From Acrocarpospora catenulata (GTDB lineage: Bacteria > Actinomycetota > Actinomycetes > Streptosporangiales > Streptosporangiaceae), in the NCBI RefSeq assembly GCF_018476525.1, contig NZ_JAHCST010000034.1:29202-93201 (forward strand): a stretch of 64,000 bases of DNA. The letters run 5' to 3'. The position numbers and the translations under genes were made by a program. Position 1 is the stretch's first letter; every line of letters starts with the position of its first letter. This document shows positions 1 to 8,375 of the stretch, one piece after another. The notes beneath the pieces were generated by a model. That model had not been told where the DNA came from. It saw only the letters and a list, made by a program, of their open reading frames with translations, and made no database searches.

Positions 1-405
1 CCGCACCGTGCTGGAGGTCTGCAATACCGACGCGCGGGACGCCAGGAGCGTGTCGAGGAGGAGGCGGGTGAGGAGGAACGGCGCGAGGTGGTTGACCTGG
101 AAGGTCTTCTCGAAGCCGTCCACTGTCTTCGTCCGCGTGCCGAACACCCCGCCGGCGTTGTTCGCGAGCACATCGATCCGCGGATACGCGCTGTTGAGTT
201 CGCCCGCAAGGCGCTCGACGTCGTCGAGGCGGGTGTAGTCCGCGACGTAGCTGTCGACTCCGAGCTCCGCGGCGATGGTGCGGGTCTTCTCGGGTGAGCG
301 GCCCACGACGACGACGGTATGCCCGTTCGCGTGCAGCCGACGTGCGGCGGCGGCGCCGATGCCGTCGCTCGCACCCGTGATGACGACGACCTTCTTTTCG
401 CTCAT
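1..405 (-). CDS. Short-chain dehydrogenase/reductase, cut by the window edge
   Basis: The first 135 codons of an SDR-family oxidoreductase are present; the 3' end lies outside the window. The frame starts MSEKKVVVITGASDGIG, which holds the TGxxxGIG Rossmann motif, and continues with the NNAGG structural motif near residue 87. It stops at a TSS sequence near the expected catalytic Ser, so the catalytic YxxxK is not visible. SDRs use NAD(P)H to reduce or oxidise small carbonyls or alcohols; the substrate cannot be told. The gene is divergent from the TetR gene at 481, with 75 bases between them, so local control by that regulator is likely. Confidence 0.88.
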   Translation of the reverse strand, partial: MSEKKVVVITGASDGIGAAAARRLHANGHTVVVVGRSPEKTRTIAAELGVDSYVADYTRLDDVERLAGELNSAYPRIDVLANNAGGVFGTRTKTVDGFEKTFQVNHLAPFLLTRLLLDTLLASRASVLQTSSTVR

Positions 406-444
406 CGGTCTCTTCCTGATAGAAACTCAGTCTCTTATGTGGGA

Positions 445-475
445 CACGGTACCACTAATGGCGTGTAGTACCGTG
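445..475. promoter_or_regulatory. Inverted repeat, candidate TetR operator
   Basis: CACGGTAC (445-452) and GTACCGTG (468-475) form a perfect 8-bp inverted repeat with a 15-base spacer. It lies in the 75-base gap between the divergent SDR and TetR genes and ends 5 bases before the TetR start. A regulator bound here could block both promoters. The role is inferred from position and symmetry only. Confidence 0.5.
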
Positions 476-480
476 ATGCG

Positions 481-1077
481 GTGAGTTCGAACAGCATCAC
501 GCGCGGCGCGCGGGCGCGCGCCCGTCAGGCGATGCGTGCCGAGGTGGCTGCGATCGTCATGGACCTGGTCCTCGAGCGCGGCTACGAGGAGACGACGGTG
601 GATGACATCTGCGCGGTCGCCGAGATCTCCCGGAGCACGTTCTTCCGGTACTTCCCGTCGAAGGAGGACGCGCTGTTCGGCGAAGTGGCCGACGCCGGCG
701 AACAACTGCGTGACGCGCTCACCGCTCGGCCATCCCACGAAACGCCCTGGACCGCTATGCGGCGTGCACTGGATCCACTCATCGAGCGGTACGAAGCCGA
801 CGACGAGCGCACCAGACGTCTCGCCCGGCTGGTCGTGAACACGCCCGCGTTGGCTGCCCGGCATCGGGAGAAGAACGCGCGGTGGCACGAACTGCTCCGC
901 CCCGAGATCGCGCGCAGGCTCGACGCCGACCCGACGGACGACTCCGACCCGCGAGCCAACGCGGTGATCGCCGCTGCCCTGGGCTGCGTCGAGGCAGCGC
1001 TGACCGCTTGGACCTCAAACGATCATCCGCAGTCGCTCTCCGCGATCCTGGACCGCGCGATGGAAACGATCCGCTGA
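481..1077 (+). CDS. TetR/AcrR family transcriptional regulator
   Basis: A 198-residue cytoplasmic repressor of normal TetR length. The N-terminal helix-turn-helix (about residues 18-62) shows the family pattern, with TTVDDICAVAEISRSTFFRYF followed by PSKEDAL. The C-terminal ligand domain resembles the MftR/AcrR-type regulators of actinomycetes with an ARLVVNTPALAARHREK-like helix. The start is GTG; no strong ribosome site precedes it. It is divergent from the SDR gene at 1-405, and the inverted repeat in the shared promoter is its most likely operator. The inducer is unknown. Confidence 0.9.
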   Translation: MSSNSITRGARARARQAMRAEVAAIVMDLVLERGYEETTVDDICAVAEISRSTFFRYFPSKEDALFGEVADAGEQLRDALTARPSHETPWTAMRRALDPLIERYEADDERTRRLARLVVNTPALAARHREKNARWHELLRPEIARRLDADPTDDSDPRANAVIAAALGCVEAALTAWTSNDHPQSLSAILDRAMETIR

Positions 1078-1156
1078 CCCCCGCGCCGCGCCAGGGGCGT
1101 CCCTAATCCGGAGCCAGACAGTGGCCGTGGGGGAAAGGGACCAAATGAGCCACCGT

Positions 1157-1840
1157 CTAAGCGTGCTGTCGGCGCACCATCTCGGTGATCCAGATGGGCG
1201 CGAACGGCGACGTGCAGCCCGGGGAAGTCGGGTAGTCCTTGAGCACCTCCAGGCGCTCACCGATGTCAAGTGCACGGGCGCGGTGCTCGGCGTGGTCGAT
1301 CCCGATCTGAGCCAGGCAGTGGTTCATCGCCCACTGCAGGCGATCCGGGGCGTCTTTCATCTCCGCCTCGATGACGTCGAGCAGCCCTGCGAGGTTGAGG
1401 CTCTCGGGCTTCTTCGTCACGCGTTCGGTGGTCAGCGCCCAGCCGGCACTCGCGACCACGGGATCCGGATCGGCGAACCAGGCCAGGCGCAGCTCGTCGG
1501 AGTGCGGGTTCTTCTTCACCACGTAGTTCACGAGCCAGTCGTGCACCTTGGGCGTGCGCGCCTCGCGCACCATGAGATCCAACTCGTCACGCTCGAACGC
1601 CTTCGGACGGCAGATCAGGATCGCCAGCAGTCTCGCCGCGGTGTCGCCCGTCTCCCAGAGCCGGCACGCGAGTTCCTGCTGCGTCTTGAGCCGCTTCGCG
1701 AGCCCGCGCAGCTTGCTGAGGTTCACACCGTGATCGTCACCGTGTTTCTCGTTCACCTCGCGTGCCCTCGGGTCCTCGAGCGCCGCCAGCTCGGCCATCA
1801 CCTCGGCCACCGTCGTCTCGGTCCGCGTCGTCTCGGCCAC
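1157..1840 (-). CDS. DNA alkylation repair protein, AlkD-like
   Basis: A 227-residue all-helical protein of the HEAT-like DNA alkylation repair family (AlkC/AlkD type). Typical segments are NEKHGDDHGVNLSKLRGLAK, then RLLAILICRP and a DPDPVVASAGWAL repeat helix. Family members excise or bind alkylated purines in DNA without flipping the base; this paralogue may only bind DNA. The start is GTG at 1840 with an AGGAGG ribosome site five bases upstream, so the start is well supported. It converges with the TetR gene at 1077 and looks monocistronic. Confidence 0.82.
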   Translation of the reverse strand: MAETTRTETTVAEVMAELAALEDPRAREVNEKHGDDHGVNLSKLRGLAKRLKTQQELACRLWETGDTAARLLAILICRPKAFERDELDLMVREARTPKVHDWLVNYVVKKNPHSDELRLAWFADPDPVVASAGWALTTERVTKKPESLNLAGLLDVIEAEMKDAPDRLQWAMNHCLAQIGIDHAEHRARALDIGERLEVLKDYPTSPGCTSPFAPIWITEMVRRQHA

Positions 1841-2269
1841 CGCAGCCTCCTGTCGATCACGTGCGAGATTCAGCCTACGACGGAAGTCGGTCTCCTCACC
1901 GAGATCGGTGCAGTAAGCGATCGTCGCCTCATCTGCCGCCGGCGGGTTGTCTTTGCCACCCAGAAGCCGCCCGGCTGGTTCCGGTTGGTGCGCAGGTCTC
2001 GAAGGACTCGGTGATACTCGCAGCTACCCTCGGCCGCGGCCTGGAGCGCTGGCTGGTAGGAACGGCTGATGATCATCTCCCGGGGATCGGGACGACCACA
2101 TGCGGCCGCCCCGCAGCCACGCTCGTCATCCCCGGAAAGCGATCATGGAGGTTCCGGGAAGCGATCTCCCGACCCCCGAGGTGGGGGGCACAGCCCCCCA
2201 CGCCCCCGGCTGGGTTGCCGGGTTGGGTTGGTGTTCTCTGATCTATCCGAGGGTCTTTGTAAACGTGCC
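1841..2269. other. Non-coding stretch between repair gene and MIB operon
   Basis: I see no supported gene in these 429 bases. The left end carries the AGGAGG site of the AlkD-like gene. The right half carries a strong GC hairpin (2181-2201) that can end transcription of the methyltransferase operon. Short open frames on both strands have no ribosome site and no recognisable product. Confidence 0.6.
2181..2201 (-). terminator. GC hairpin downstream of MIB operon
   Basis: GTGGGGGGC and GCCCCCCAC form a perfect 9-bp stem with a three-base loop, 70 bases beyond the methyltransferase stop codon. No T-run follows, which is usual for actinomycete terminators. Confidence 0.6.
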
Positions 2270-3124
2270 TCAGATGCGATCGGCGGCGATGAGTAGGTAT
2301 TGGAAGCTGCCGTTGTTGTAGGCGTCGAGGAAGGTTTGTTCGATGCCGGTGGCGAGGTGGGTTCGGGCGCGGAGTTCCCAGTAGGGGATGGTGGCGGCGG
2401 TGAGGTCGACGACGCTGACCGGGACGAGGCGGTTGGCCGCCATTTCCCTGAAGTAGTTGCTGCGCGGGTGGATGTCGCAGATGTAGTGGGCGTTGATCTG
2501 GCTGATGGCTTTGGAGGGGAGGCCGTAGGCGTCGTTGTAGCAGCCGGTGATGCAGACGTAGCGGCCGCCGCGGGACAGGAGCCGGGCGTGTTCGGCGAAC
2601 AGCAGGCCGAGTTCGACGTACATCGTGCTCTCGTTGTTCCAGCTTGCCTGGAGGGATCCCGTCGGGAATCGGGTGTCGAGCATGTTGCGGAAGTGGAAGC
2701 GCACCTTGTCGTCGACCCCGCGCAGTCTGGCCTGCTCGTTGGCGAAGTCGACCTGGGATTCGGAGATGGAGACGCCGTCCACGTGGCAGCCGTACCGGAG
2801 GTTGGCCACGAGGGAGGAGCCGCCGCGGCCCGAGCCGGCGTCCAGGACGCGGTGGTGGGGCTGTAGCGGGCCGAGATGGCTCATGAGCAGGTCGGCCTGC
2901 GCGGATTCAAGCCGGTGGAGTTCCCTGGTCACTCGCTCCTCGCGGGTCTCTTCCGGGCCCTCCAGGACTGACCAGTCCACCTCGCCGATGCCGTAGTGGT
3001 GGTGGTAAATGCCGTCGACTTCGCCCAGGCGGAGATTGACTGGGTTCTTCTCGGTGTTCCAGTAGTCGGCGACGGAGCGCTGGTAGAGACTGCTGAGGAC
3101 GTGGTCACCTTGGGTAACAGTCAC
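2270..3124 (-). CDS. Geranyl diphosphate 2-C-methyltransferase
   Basis: A 284-residue SAM-dependent enzyme that methylates geranyl diphosphate at C2, the first committed step to 2-methylisoborneol. The SAM-binding motif VLDAGSGRGGSS lies near residues 93-104, and the N-terminus with SVADYWN and the GIYHHHYGIG segment is characteristic of this family. The start is GTG at 3124, preceded by AAAGGAAT. It lies 51 bases downstream of the terpene cyclase on the same strand, forming the usual two-gene MIB operon. The product volatile gives the earthy smell of many actinomycetes. Confidence 0.93.
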   Translation of the reverse strand: MTVTQGDHVLSSLYQRSVADYWNTEKNPVNLRLGEVDGIYHHHYGIGEVDWSVLEGPEETREERVTRELHRLESAQADLLMSHLGPLQPHHRVLDAGSGRGGSSLVANLRYGCHVDGVSISESQVDFANEQARLRGVDDKVRFHFRNMLDTRFPTGSLQASWNNESTMYVELGLLFAEHARLLSRGGRYVCITGCYNDAYGLPSKAISQINAHYICDIHPRSNYFREMAANRLVPVSVVDLTAATIPYWELRARTHLATGIEQTFLDAYNNGSFQYLLIAADRI

Positions 3125-3175
3125 CGAGGGAATTCCTTTCGCTGAGTGATGATGGGTGCAACCAGCGGAGGGGGG

Positions 3176-4531
3176 TCACGATCTGTAGCGGTTGGTGGTG
3201 CCGTGCCATTCGAGGCAGCCCGCCATCCAGGCCTGTGCGCCACGCAGGAAACGGTGGAGTTCCGCGGAGGGGACGGCGGCGAGTTCTCGTTGGCTGGCTT
3301 CGAAGCCCCGGACGAAGTCGTTGTGGAGGGCGACGGCGCGTTCGGTGGCTTCGCGGGTGGAGCATTTCTCCTCGGCGGCGATGAGCAGGACCACGTTGGA
3401 GTCGGGGAGTTCGTCGGCCGCCTCCCTGGCCACGGAGTGGAGGTCGTTGACGATGACGCTGGCGGTACCCGCCTGCATCAGGGCGCTGTGGAACCGCCGG
3501 TCGTAGAAGAGGTTGGCGGGCAGTTCGTACTCGCCGACGACATCGATGAGGGTCATGGACGTGTAGAAACTGTCGTGTTGCCGGGCCGCCAGGTAGCGCC
3601 AGACGGGGGGCAGCGTTTCCAGGTAGCGCCAGGCGGCGTAGGCGGTCCAGCTCACGAACATCTGGTTCGTGGTGGAGCAGGCCCGCATGACCTGGGAGGG
3701 GGTGGCGTGGCGGGAGAGGTGGCCGGTGGCGGATCTCAGTGCGACCAGGACGGGGTCGGCGTTTATCGCCTCCTCCAGTTGGCCGGTGTAGTCGCCGGCG
3801 GGCGGGGGCGGGTCCATGGCCGACATCACCAGGGCGAGTCGCGGGGGGAGTTCGGTCGGGGTCGCGCCGAGTGCGGTCTCGTCGGCGTAGTAGTCGTCGG
3901 CCGCCCACCATGCGGCGTTCATCTGCGCCGAGATCAGCACCATGTCGGGTTCGTCGGTGTCGGGGTGGGTGAGCATGGCCAGTCGGCCGTATCCGGTGTC
4001 CCGGAAGTCCTCGATCCGGCCGGCGTGGATACCGACCTGCTCCGCCCAGGCCACCAAACGGCGGTTCACCTCGGTGGCCAGGGGTTCGTCGATTCGTACG
4101 GTCTCCGGGCAGTACAGCGGCGGGTACGACCCGTCGCCCCACTCCCGCTCCTGGTATGGCAGCGGGGCGAGACTGTAACGGCGTACGAGCAGGCCTGGGT
4201 CCGGCGGGGCACTGAGACGGGGTGGTTGGTGCCCGTCCACGTAGGCAGGCTCGGGGAAGGTCGGCGCATCAACGGTCGGCGTTTCAATGGTCGATGCATC
4301 AACGGTGGCAATACGGAGCCCGGAGGTTCCCGTACCGGTGGGGCCCGTCGGTAGGGGAGTCGGCCCGTCTACTGTCGTTGGCACGGTCGCGTGCGACTCG
4401 GTGACCTCAGGTTCATCATTCACCGGCCACTGTGGGGCAGGGAAGCGAAGAGTAGCGGTCCCCAGACCCGTTGGACCGGCTAGCAGGCGATCCAACGGAG
4501 CGAGGGTGTCATTTTCGCCGAACTCGGGCAT
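3176..4531 (-). CDS. 2-Methylisoborneol synthase (class I terpene cyclase)
   Basis: A 451-residue monoterpene cyclase that turns 2-methyl-GPP into 2-methylisoborneol. About 110 N-terminal residues are rich in Pro and Thr and probably disordered, as in known MIB synthases. The cyclase domain carries the first Mg-binding motif DDYYADE (212-218) and the second, NSE-type motif NDLHSVARE (362-370), so it should be active. The ATG at 4531 has an AGGAGG site eight bases upstream. It is the first gene of the operon with the methyltransferase. The cyclic-nucleotide-binding gene often found next to it in Streptomyces is absent. Confidence 0.94.
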   Translation of the reverse strand: MPEFGENDTLAPLDRLLAGPTGLGTATLRFPAPQWPVNDEPEVTESHATVPTTVDGPTPLPTGPTGTGTSGLRIATVDASTIETPTVDAPTFPEPAYVDGHQPPRLSAPPDPGLLVRRYSLAPLPYQEREWGDGSYPPLYCPETVRIDEPLATEVNRRLVAWAEQVGIHAGRIEDFRDTGYGRLAMLTHPDTDEPDMVLISAQMNAAWWAADDYYADETALGATPTELPPRLALVMSAMDPPPPAGDYTGQLEEAINADPVLVALRSATGHLSRHATPSQVMRACSTTNQMFVSWTAYAAWRYLETLPPVWRYLAARQHDSFYTSMTLIDVVGEYELPANLFYDRRFHSALMQAGTASVIVNDLHSVAREAADELPDSNVVLLIAAEEKCSTREATERAVALHNDFVRGFEASQRELAAVPSAELHRFLRGAQAWMAGCLEWHGTTNRYRS

Positions 4532-5001
4532 TACGCCCCCTCCTAGGCTCGTGGACGGTTGGTTGGTCAGGAGCGAGGCGCAGCGACGTCGATGTCTTCA
4601 AGAATCCCGATCGCTCCGAAACCAGGGGCGCCGCTGAATACCAGACGGAACATTACGTCCGGGTCATTGATTTGCATTTCGTGCAATTCCCGGCATGTTC
4701 ACAGACGGAAGGTGACGATTTTGCACCCAGCCCCCACGACTCCCTAGCATTTCTGCTGGAAAAAGAAATATGCACTGCCCCACAAGCGTTGCTGCATTTC
4801 TTGCCTGTCGCGCACAATTTCGGCTGCGCTCCTCAATGATAAAGGCGCCCCCATGCCCGCGCAATGGCCTTTCTTTGCGTATCATATTCGCACCGATATG
4901 CCGACATTGCCCTTCAATTATCGACAATAACCTTATGTGGAAACATGTCGGTGGGGCGGGCCAGGGCATGTCGACCGCGGCAAGGACGGCTTGGCGGCAC
5001 C

Positions 5002-5025
5002 AGAGGCGCACGTAGAGGCGCACGT
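5002..5025. repeat. Perfect tandem duplication of 12 bp
   Basis: AGAGGCGCACGT occurs twice in direct contact (5002-5013 and 5014-5025). It lies about 300 bases upstream of the GAF-protein gene, outside any gene. It may be a regulator site or simple slippage. Confidence 0.7.
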
Positions 5026-5259
5026 GCGGTCACGATCGTCATCGCAGGCTCCCTGGACCACATCGACGAGCAAAGCCGACGCCTGGGGCCCGGCCAGGTA
5101 GGCCATCGGCGCGGGCGGGAGGATCACCTGAGCCTTCCTGTGGGCGCGCGAAGCGAGCGCGAGGCCGCCGTCCGAGGGTGCGCGGGCAATGGCGACCTCT
5201 CCCAGGGAAGGCCAGGACCTGGCATTTCTTTGCCGGGACATGAGATCCGAGATGCGGTT

Positions 5260-5280
5260 CCTCCGTATTCTGGGCGGAGG
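5260..5280. promoter_or_regulatory. Inverted repeat before the GAF-kinase operon
   Basis: CCTCCG (5260-5265) and CGGAGG (5275-5280) form a 6-bp inverted repeat with a nine-base gap. Because CGGAGG touches the ATG at 5281, that ATG is unlikely to be a start. The repeat could be an operator or a small hairpin. Confidence 0.35.
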
Positions 5281-5322
5281 ATGCAGAAAGCTCACTGTGC
5301 GGAAGTCTTTGGAGTGAGCCGG

Positions 5323-6216
5323 ATGGCAGATGGCTGGGACGACGGGGGAGGGCCCGACGAGAAGCTCGTGGAGCTGTTCCTGGACGGGAAGGCCACGGAG
5401 AACGACGTACGCGCCGCGATCCTGCATTCGTGGCGGCGGTGCCAGGAGGCGGGACTGACGCCCGGCACGGTGCAGGCGCGCCTGCTCGGTGATCTTGATT
5501 TCGACTGTGGGGTGGTCCGCGCGGCCCGGCCCGTGTTCGAGCGGCTGCGTACCGTCGTCGCGGGCACCTCGGTGAGCATGTTCCTGGGCGATGCGAGTGG
5601 GGTGATGTTCCTGCGCAACGAGGGCGAACCGGCCCTTGGCCGGGCTCTGGACGCGGTCGGCGCCGCGCCCGGGTTCCGCTTCTCCGAGGCGGACATGGGC
5701 ACCAACGCCTTCGGCTCGGCGCTGGTGGAACGGCGAATCTGCCAGGTCACCGGCAGTGAGCACTTCGCGGAGGAACTGCGCGGGTTCACCGGCATGGCCG
5801 CACCGATACGCCATCCGCTCAGCGGGCGGGTGGACGGGGTCATCAGCGTCGTCGGCCCGAACGACACGGCCAACGCGGAGATGATGATCCTGGCCCAGCG
5901 ATCGGCCGCCGCCGTGGAGCGGCGCCTGTTCGAAATGGCGGCCGAACACGAGCGGGCCCTGATGGAGGAGTTCCTCCGGACGCCAGACGGAGGCGTCGCG
6001 ACAGCACCTATGGACCTGTGTCGCCGTGATCGGCTCGCCTTGGAGGACGCCGCCGTGCGGCTGGTCGCCCAGGGCCGGGCGGCGGTGGTCAAGATGGCCC
6101 TCTCGGATGGCCGCACCGCCACGCTCGTGGCCCAGCCGATCATCGGTTCCACCGCCATCGCGGTCAGGGCGTCGCTCAGCGACGGCCAGGAGACCCGGCC
6201 GAACGGGCGAGGATGA
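5323..6216 (+). CDS. GAF-domain sensor protein, AcoR-like without effector domain
   Basis: A soluble protein of about 297 residues that resembles the sensory half of AcoR/DhaR-type activators: an LHSWRRC-type N-terminal segment, then a GAF domain containing MGTNAFGSALVERR and the segment GFTGMAAPIRHPLSGRVDGV. It lacks both the AAA+ sigma-54 domain and a Fis-type helix-turn-helix. The ATG at 5323 is chosen because TTGGAG lies eight bases upstream; GTG 5314 is possible. Its TGA overlaps the ATG of the histidine kinase (ATGA), so the two are made together and probably work together. The signal sensed is unknown. Confidence 0.75.
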   Translation: MADGWDDGGGPDEKLVELFLDGKATENDVRAAILHSWRRCQEAGLTPGTVQARLLGDLDFDCGVVRAARPVFERLRTVVAGTSVSMFLGDASGVMFLRNEGEPALGRALDAVGAAPGFRFSEADMGTNAFGSALVERRICQVTGSEHFAEELRGFTGMAAPIRHPLSGRVDGVISVVGPNDTANAEMMILAQRSAAAVERRLFEMAAEHERALMEEFLRTPDGGVATAPMDLCRRDRLALEDAAVRLVAQGRAAVVKMALSDGRTATLVAQPIIGSTAIAVRASLSDGQETRPNGRG

Positions 6217-7547
6217 CCGGAACCGAGGAGTGGCTGCTCGCCGTCAGCGAGCCGGGCATCGGCCGGCTCGCCTTGCGGGCGCGCGAGCGGCTCAGCCTGC
6301 TCTGCGACGCGGGCTCCCGCGTCGGCGCCACCCTGGAGGTCACCCGGACCGCCGAGGAACTGACCCAGGTGGCCGTCCCCCGGTTCGCCGACTACGTCGC
6401 CGTCGACCTGACCGACCGTGTCCTGCGGGGCGATGAGCCCGGCAGCATGGACGCGGGGGTGCGCCGGGTCGCCTTCGCGGGCATCAGGGAGGAGGCCGCG
6501 CTGTACCCGCTCGGCGCGCTCATCCACCCGCTCCCGTCCACGCCGCAGGGGCGCAGCCTCGCCACCGAGGAGCCGGTGCTCGGCTCGGTGTTGTCCACCA
6601 GCTTCGGGTGGCTGGCACAGGATCCCGAGCGCGGCCGGAGAATCTGTGAGCAGGGCATCCACTCGCTCATCACGGTGCCGATGCGGGCCCGGGGCGTCAC
6701 GCTCGGGGTGGTGAGCTTCTACCGCGCCATGGGCAAGGACGCGTTCGAGGAGGACGACCTCGCCCTGGCCGAGGAACTGGTCGGCCGCGCCGCGGTGTGC
6801 GTCGACAACGCCCGCCGCTACACCCGTGAGCACGCGATATCCGCGGAGCTGGAGCGCGTCACCGCGTCGTTGCAGCGGGCGCTCGACCGCCAGCGGCGCT
6901 TCACCACCGACGCCTCGCACGAACTGCGCACCCCGCTGGCCGGGCTACGGGCCAAGTTGGAGGAGGCGCAACTTCACCCCGGCGAGACCGACCTCGCCGA
7001 CCTGGTGAAACACACCCTGGGCGATGTGGACCGGCTGCAGGCCATCGTCAGCGACCTCCTCTTCCTGGCCCGGATCGGAGCGGCACCGCCCGCCGCTCTG
7101 GAGCCCGTCGACCTGGCCGTACTGGCCAAGGCCGGCACCGCGCGCCGCACCGGCGATCCGCACCCGGTACGGCTCGAGCTCACCGCCGGCGTGACGACCG
7201 ACGCCGTCCCGGAACAGATCCGCCGGGTGCTGGACAACCTGCTGAACAACGCGCAACGGCATGCCGTGGGCGACGTGGCGGTCACGGTGCGCCGCGCCGG
7301 AGACATGGCCGAGCTCAGCGTCACCGACGACGGCCCTGGTGTGCCTCCAGCGGAGCGCGAGCACATCTTCCAGCACTTCACCCGGCTGGACACCGCCCGC
7401 AGCCGCGACCGCGGCGGCACCGGGCTGGGCCTGGCCATCGCCCGTGACATCGCCCACGCCCACCACGGCACCCTGCACGCCGAGGACGCGCCCTCGGGCG
7501 GCGGAGCACGCTTCGTCCTGCGTCTCCCGCTCAACACGCAGGCGTGA
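6213..7547 (+). CDS. Soluble GAF-type sensor histidine kinase
   Basis: A 444-residue kinase with no transmembrane segment. The N-terminal half is a GAF-like sensor domain. It is followed by a HisKA domain with the H-box SHELRTPLAG (phosphorylated His about residue 236). A C-terminal HATPase domain carries the N-box LDNLLNNAQRHA and the glycine boxes DDGPGVP and GGTGLGLAIA. All catalytic motifs are intact. It overlaps the upstream GAF-protein gene by ATGA. No response regulator gene lies nearby, so the partner must be encoded elsewhere or the GAF protein takes part in the relay. It converges on the enoyl-CoA hydratase gene. Confidence 0.9.
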   Translation: MTGTEEWLLAVSEPGIGRLALRARERLSLLCDAGSRVGATLEVTRTAEELTQVAVPRFADYVAVDLTDRVLRGDEPGSMDAGVRRVAFAGIREEAALYPLGALIHPLPSTPQGRSLATEEPVLGSVLSTSFGWLAQDPERGRRICEQGIHSLITVPMRARGVTLGVVSFYRAMGKDAFEEDDLALAEELVGRAAVCVDNARRYTREHAISAELERVTASLQRALDRQRRFTTDASHELRTPLAGLRAKLEEAQLHPGETDLADLVKHTLGDVDRLQAIVSDLLFLARIGAAPPAALEPVDLAVLAKAGTARRTGDPHPVRLELTAGVTTDAVPEQIRRVLDNLLNNAQRHAVGDVAVTVRRAGDMAELSVTDDGPGVPPAEREHIFQHFTRLDTARSRDRGGTGLGLAIARDIAHAHHGTLHAEDAPSGGGARFVLRLPLNTQA

Positions 7548-7580
7548 GGGCGCGCAAGCCAGGCGCTCGTCTCGACCAGG

Positions 7581-8375
7581 TCAAGGACCCGGCGACGCTT
7601 GCCCCTTGCGTGAGGGGAACTCGGGCGGTCGGCGGGCCGCGAAGGCCGCCAGGCCCTCGCGGGCGTCGGGCGAGGTGAACGCCCGCTGCCCGTAGAGCGC
7701 CTCGGCGTGGAACGCCTGGTCGAGCGGGAGGTCGCCCAGGCGCAGAACGGCCTCCTTGATCGTCGCGACCGCGGTGCCGGACAGCTCGCCGATCCGGCGG
7801 GCCCACGCGAGCGCCGTCGGCATCACCTCCTGCGCCGGTACGACGGCGTTGAGCAGCCCCAGCCGCAGCGCTTCGGCGGCCGGGACGCGCTCGCCGAGCA
7901 ACAGCAACCGCATGGCCCAGGCGTACGGGATCTGCCGGGTCAGCCGGGCGAGCGTGCCTCCGGCCGGCACCACTCCGACACCCGGCTCGGGGAGGCCGAA
8001 CTCGGCGTGCTCGCTCGCGACCCGCAGGTCGGTGGAGAGCATGATCTCGAACCCGCCGCCCAGGCACAGGCCGTTGACCGCGGCGATCACCGGCTTGAAC
8101 AGGCTGGTGTGCTTCTGGTGCGCGCCGTCCCAGCGGGAGATGTCGAACCGGCCCTCGGCCAGCGCGGGGATCGACTCGCTCAGGTCCGCGCCGACGCAGA
8201 ACGCGCGTTCGCCCTCGCCGGTGAGGACGGCCGCGGCGATCGTGTCGTCGTCCCGCACCCGGACGAAGGCGTCGGCGAGTTCGTCGTACATGGCCAGGGT
8301 CAGCGCGTTGAGCTTGGCGGGACGGGCGAAGGAGATGATGGCCGTGGACCCGTCCCGCGCGAAGCCGATGGTCAA
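7581..8375 (-). CDS. Enoyl-CoA hydratase/isomerase family protein
   Basis: A 264-residue crotonase-fold enzyme, normal for the family. Visible are the oxyanion-hole segments FCVGADLSE and NGLCLGGGFEIML and the helix LPEPGVGVVPAGG, with a Glu (LPEPGVG) at a usual catalytic position. It starts at TTG 8375, directly after the stop of the CoA-transferase gene (TGATTG), so it is the last gene of a five-gene operon. In this setting it could hydrate an unsaturated branched acyl-CoA such as 3-methylglutaconyl-CoA, linking to HMG-CoA; that step is inferred, not shown. Confidence 0.88.
   Translation of the reverse strand: MTIGFARDGSTAIISFARPAKLNALTLAMYDELADAFVRVRDDDTIAAAVLTGEGERAFCVGADLSESIPALAEGRFDISRWDGAHQKHTSLFKPVIAAVNGLCLGGGFEIMLSTDLRVASEHAEFGLPEPGVGVVPAGGTLARLTRQIPYAWAMRLLLLGERVPAAEALRLGLLNAVVPAQEVMPTALAWARRIGELSGTAVATIKEAVLRLGDLPLDQAFHAEALYGQRAFTSPDAREGLAAFAARRPPEFPSRKGQASPGP

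Larger units (their letters stand above)
4532..5322. other. Long non-coding region with AT-rich tracts
   Basis: About 790 bases separate the divergent MIB operon and GAF-kinase operon. No open frame here has both a ribosome site and a recognisable product. The part at 4640-4960 is clearly richer in A/T than the rest of the window and is the likely place for the MIB promoter. The right part holds a 12-bp tandem repeat (5002-5025) and a short inverted repeat (5260-5280). Confidence 0.6.

Noticed and set aside
4664..5023. A 119-codon minus-strand frame upstream of the MIB cyclase
   Set aside because: No ribosome site, no known domain, and a composition unlike the other genes. It may reflect only the AT-richer DNA.
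5281..5283. ATG as start of the GAF-protein gene
   Set aside because: The CGGAGG touches the ATG, so it cannot serve as its ribosome site. ATG 5323 has TTGGAG at the right distance.
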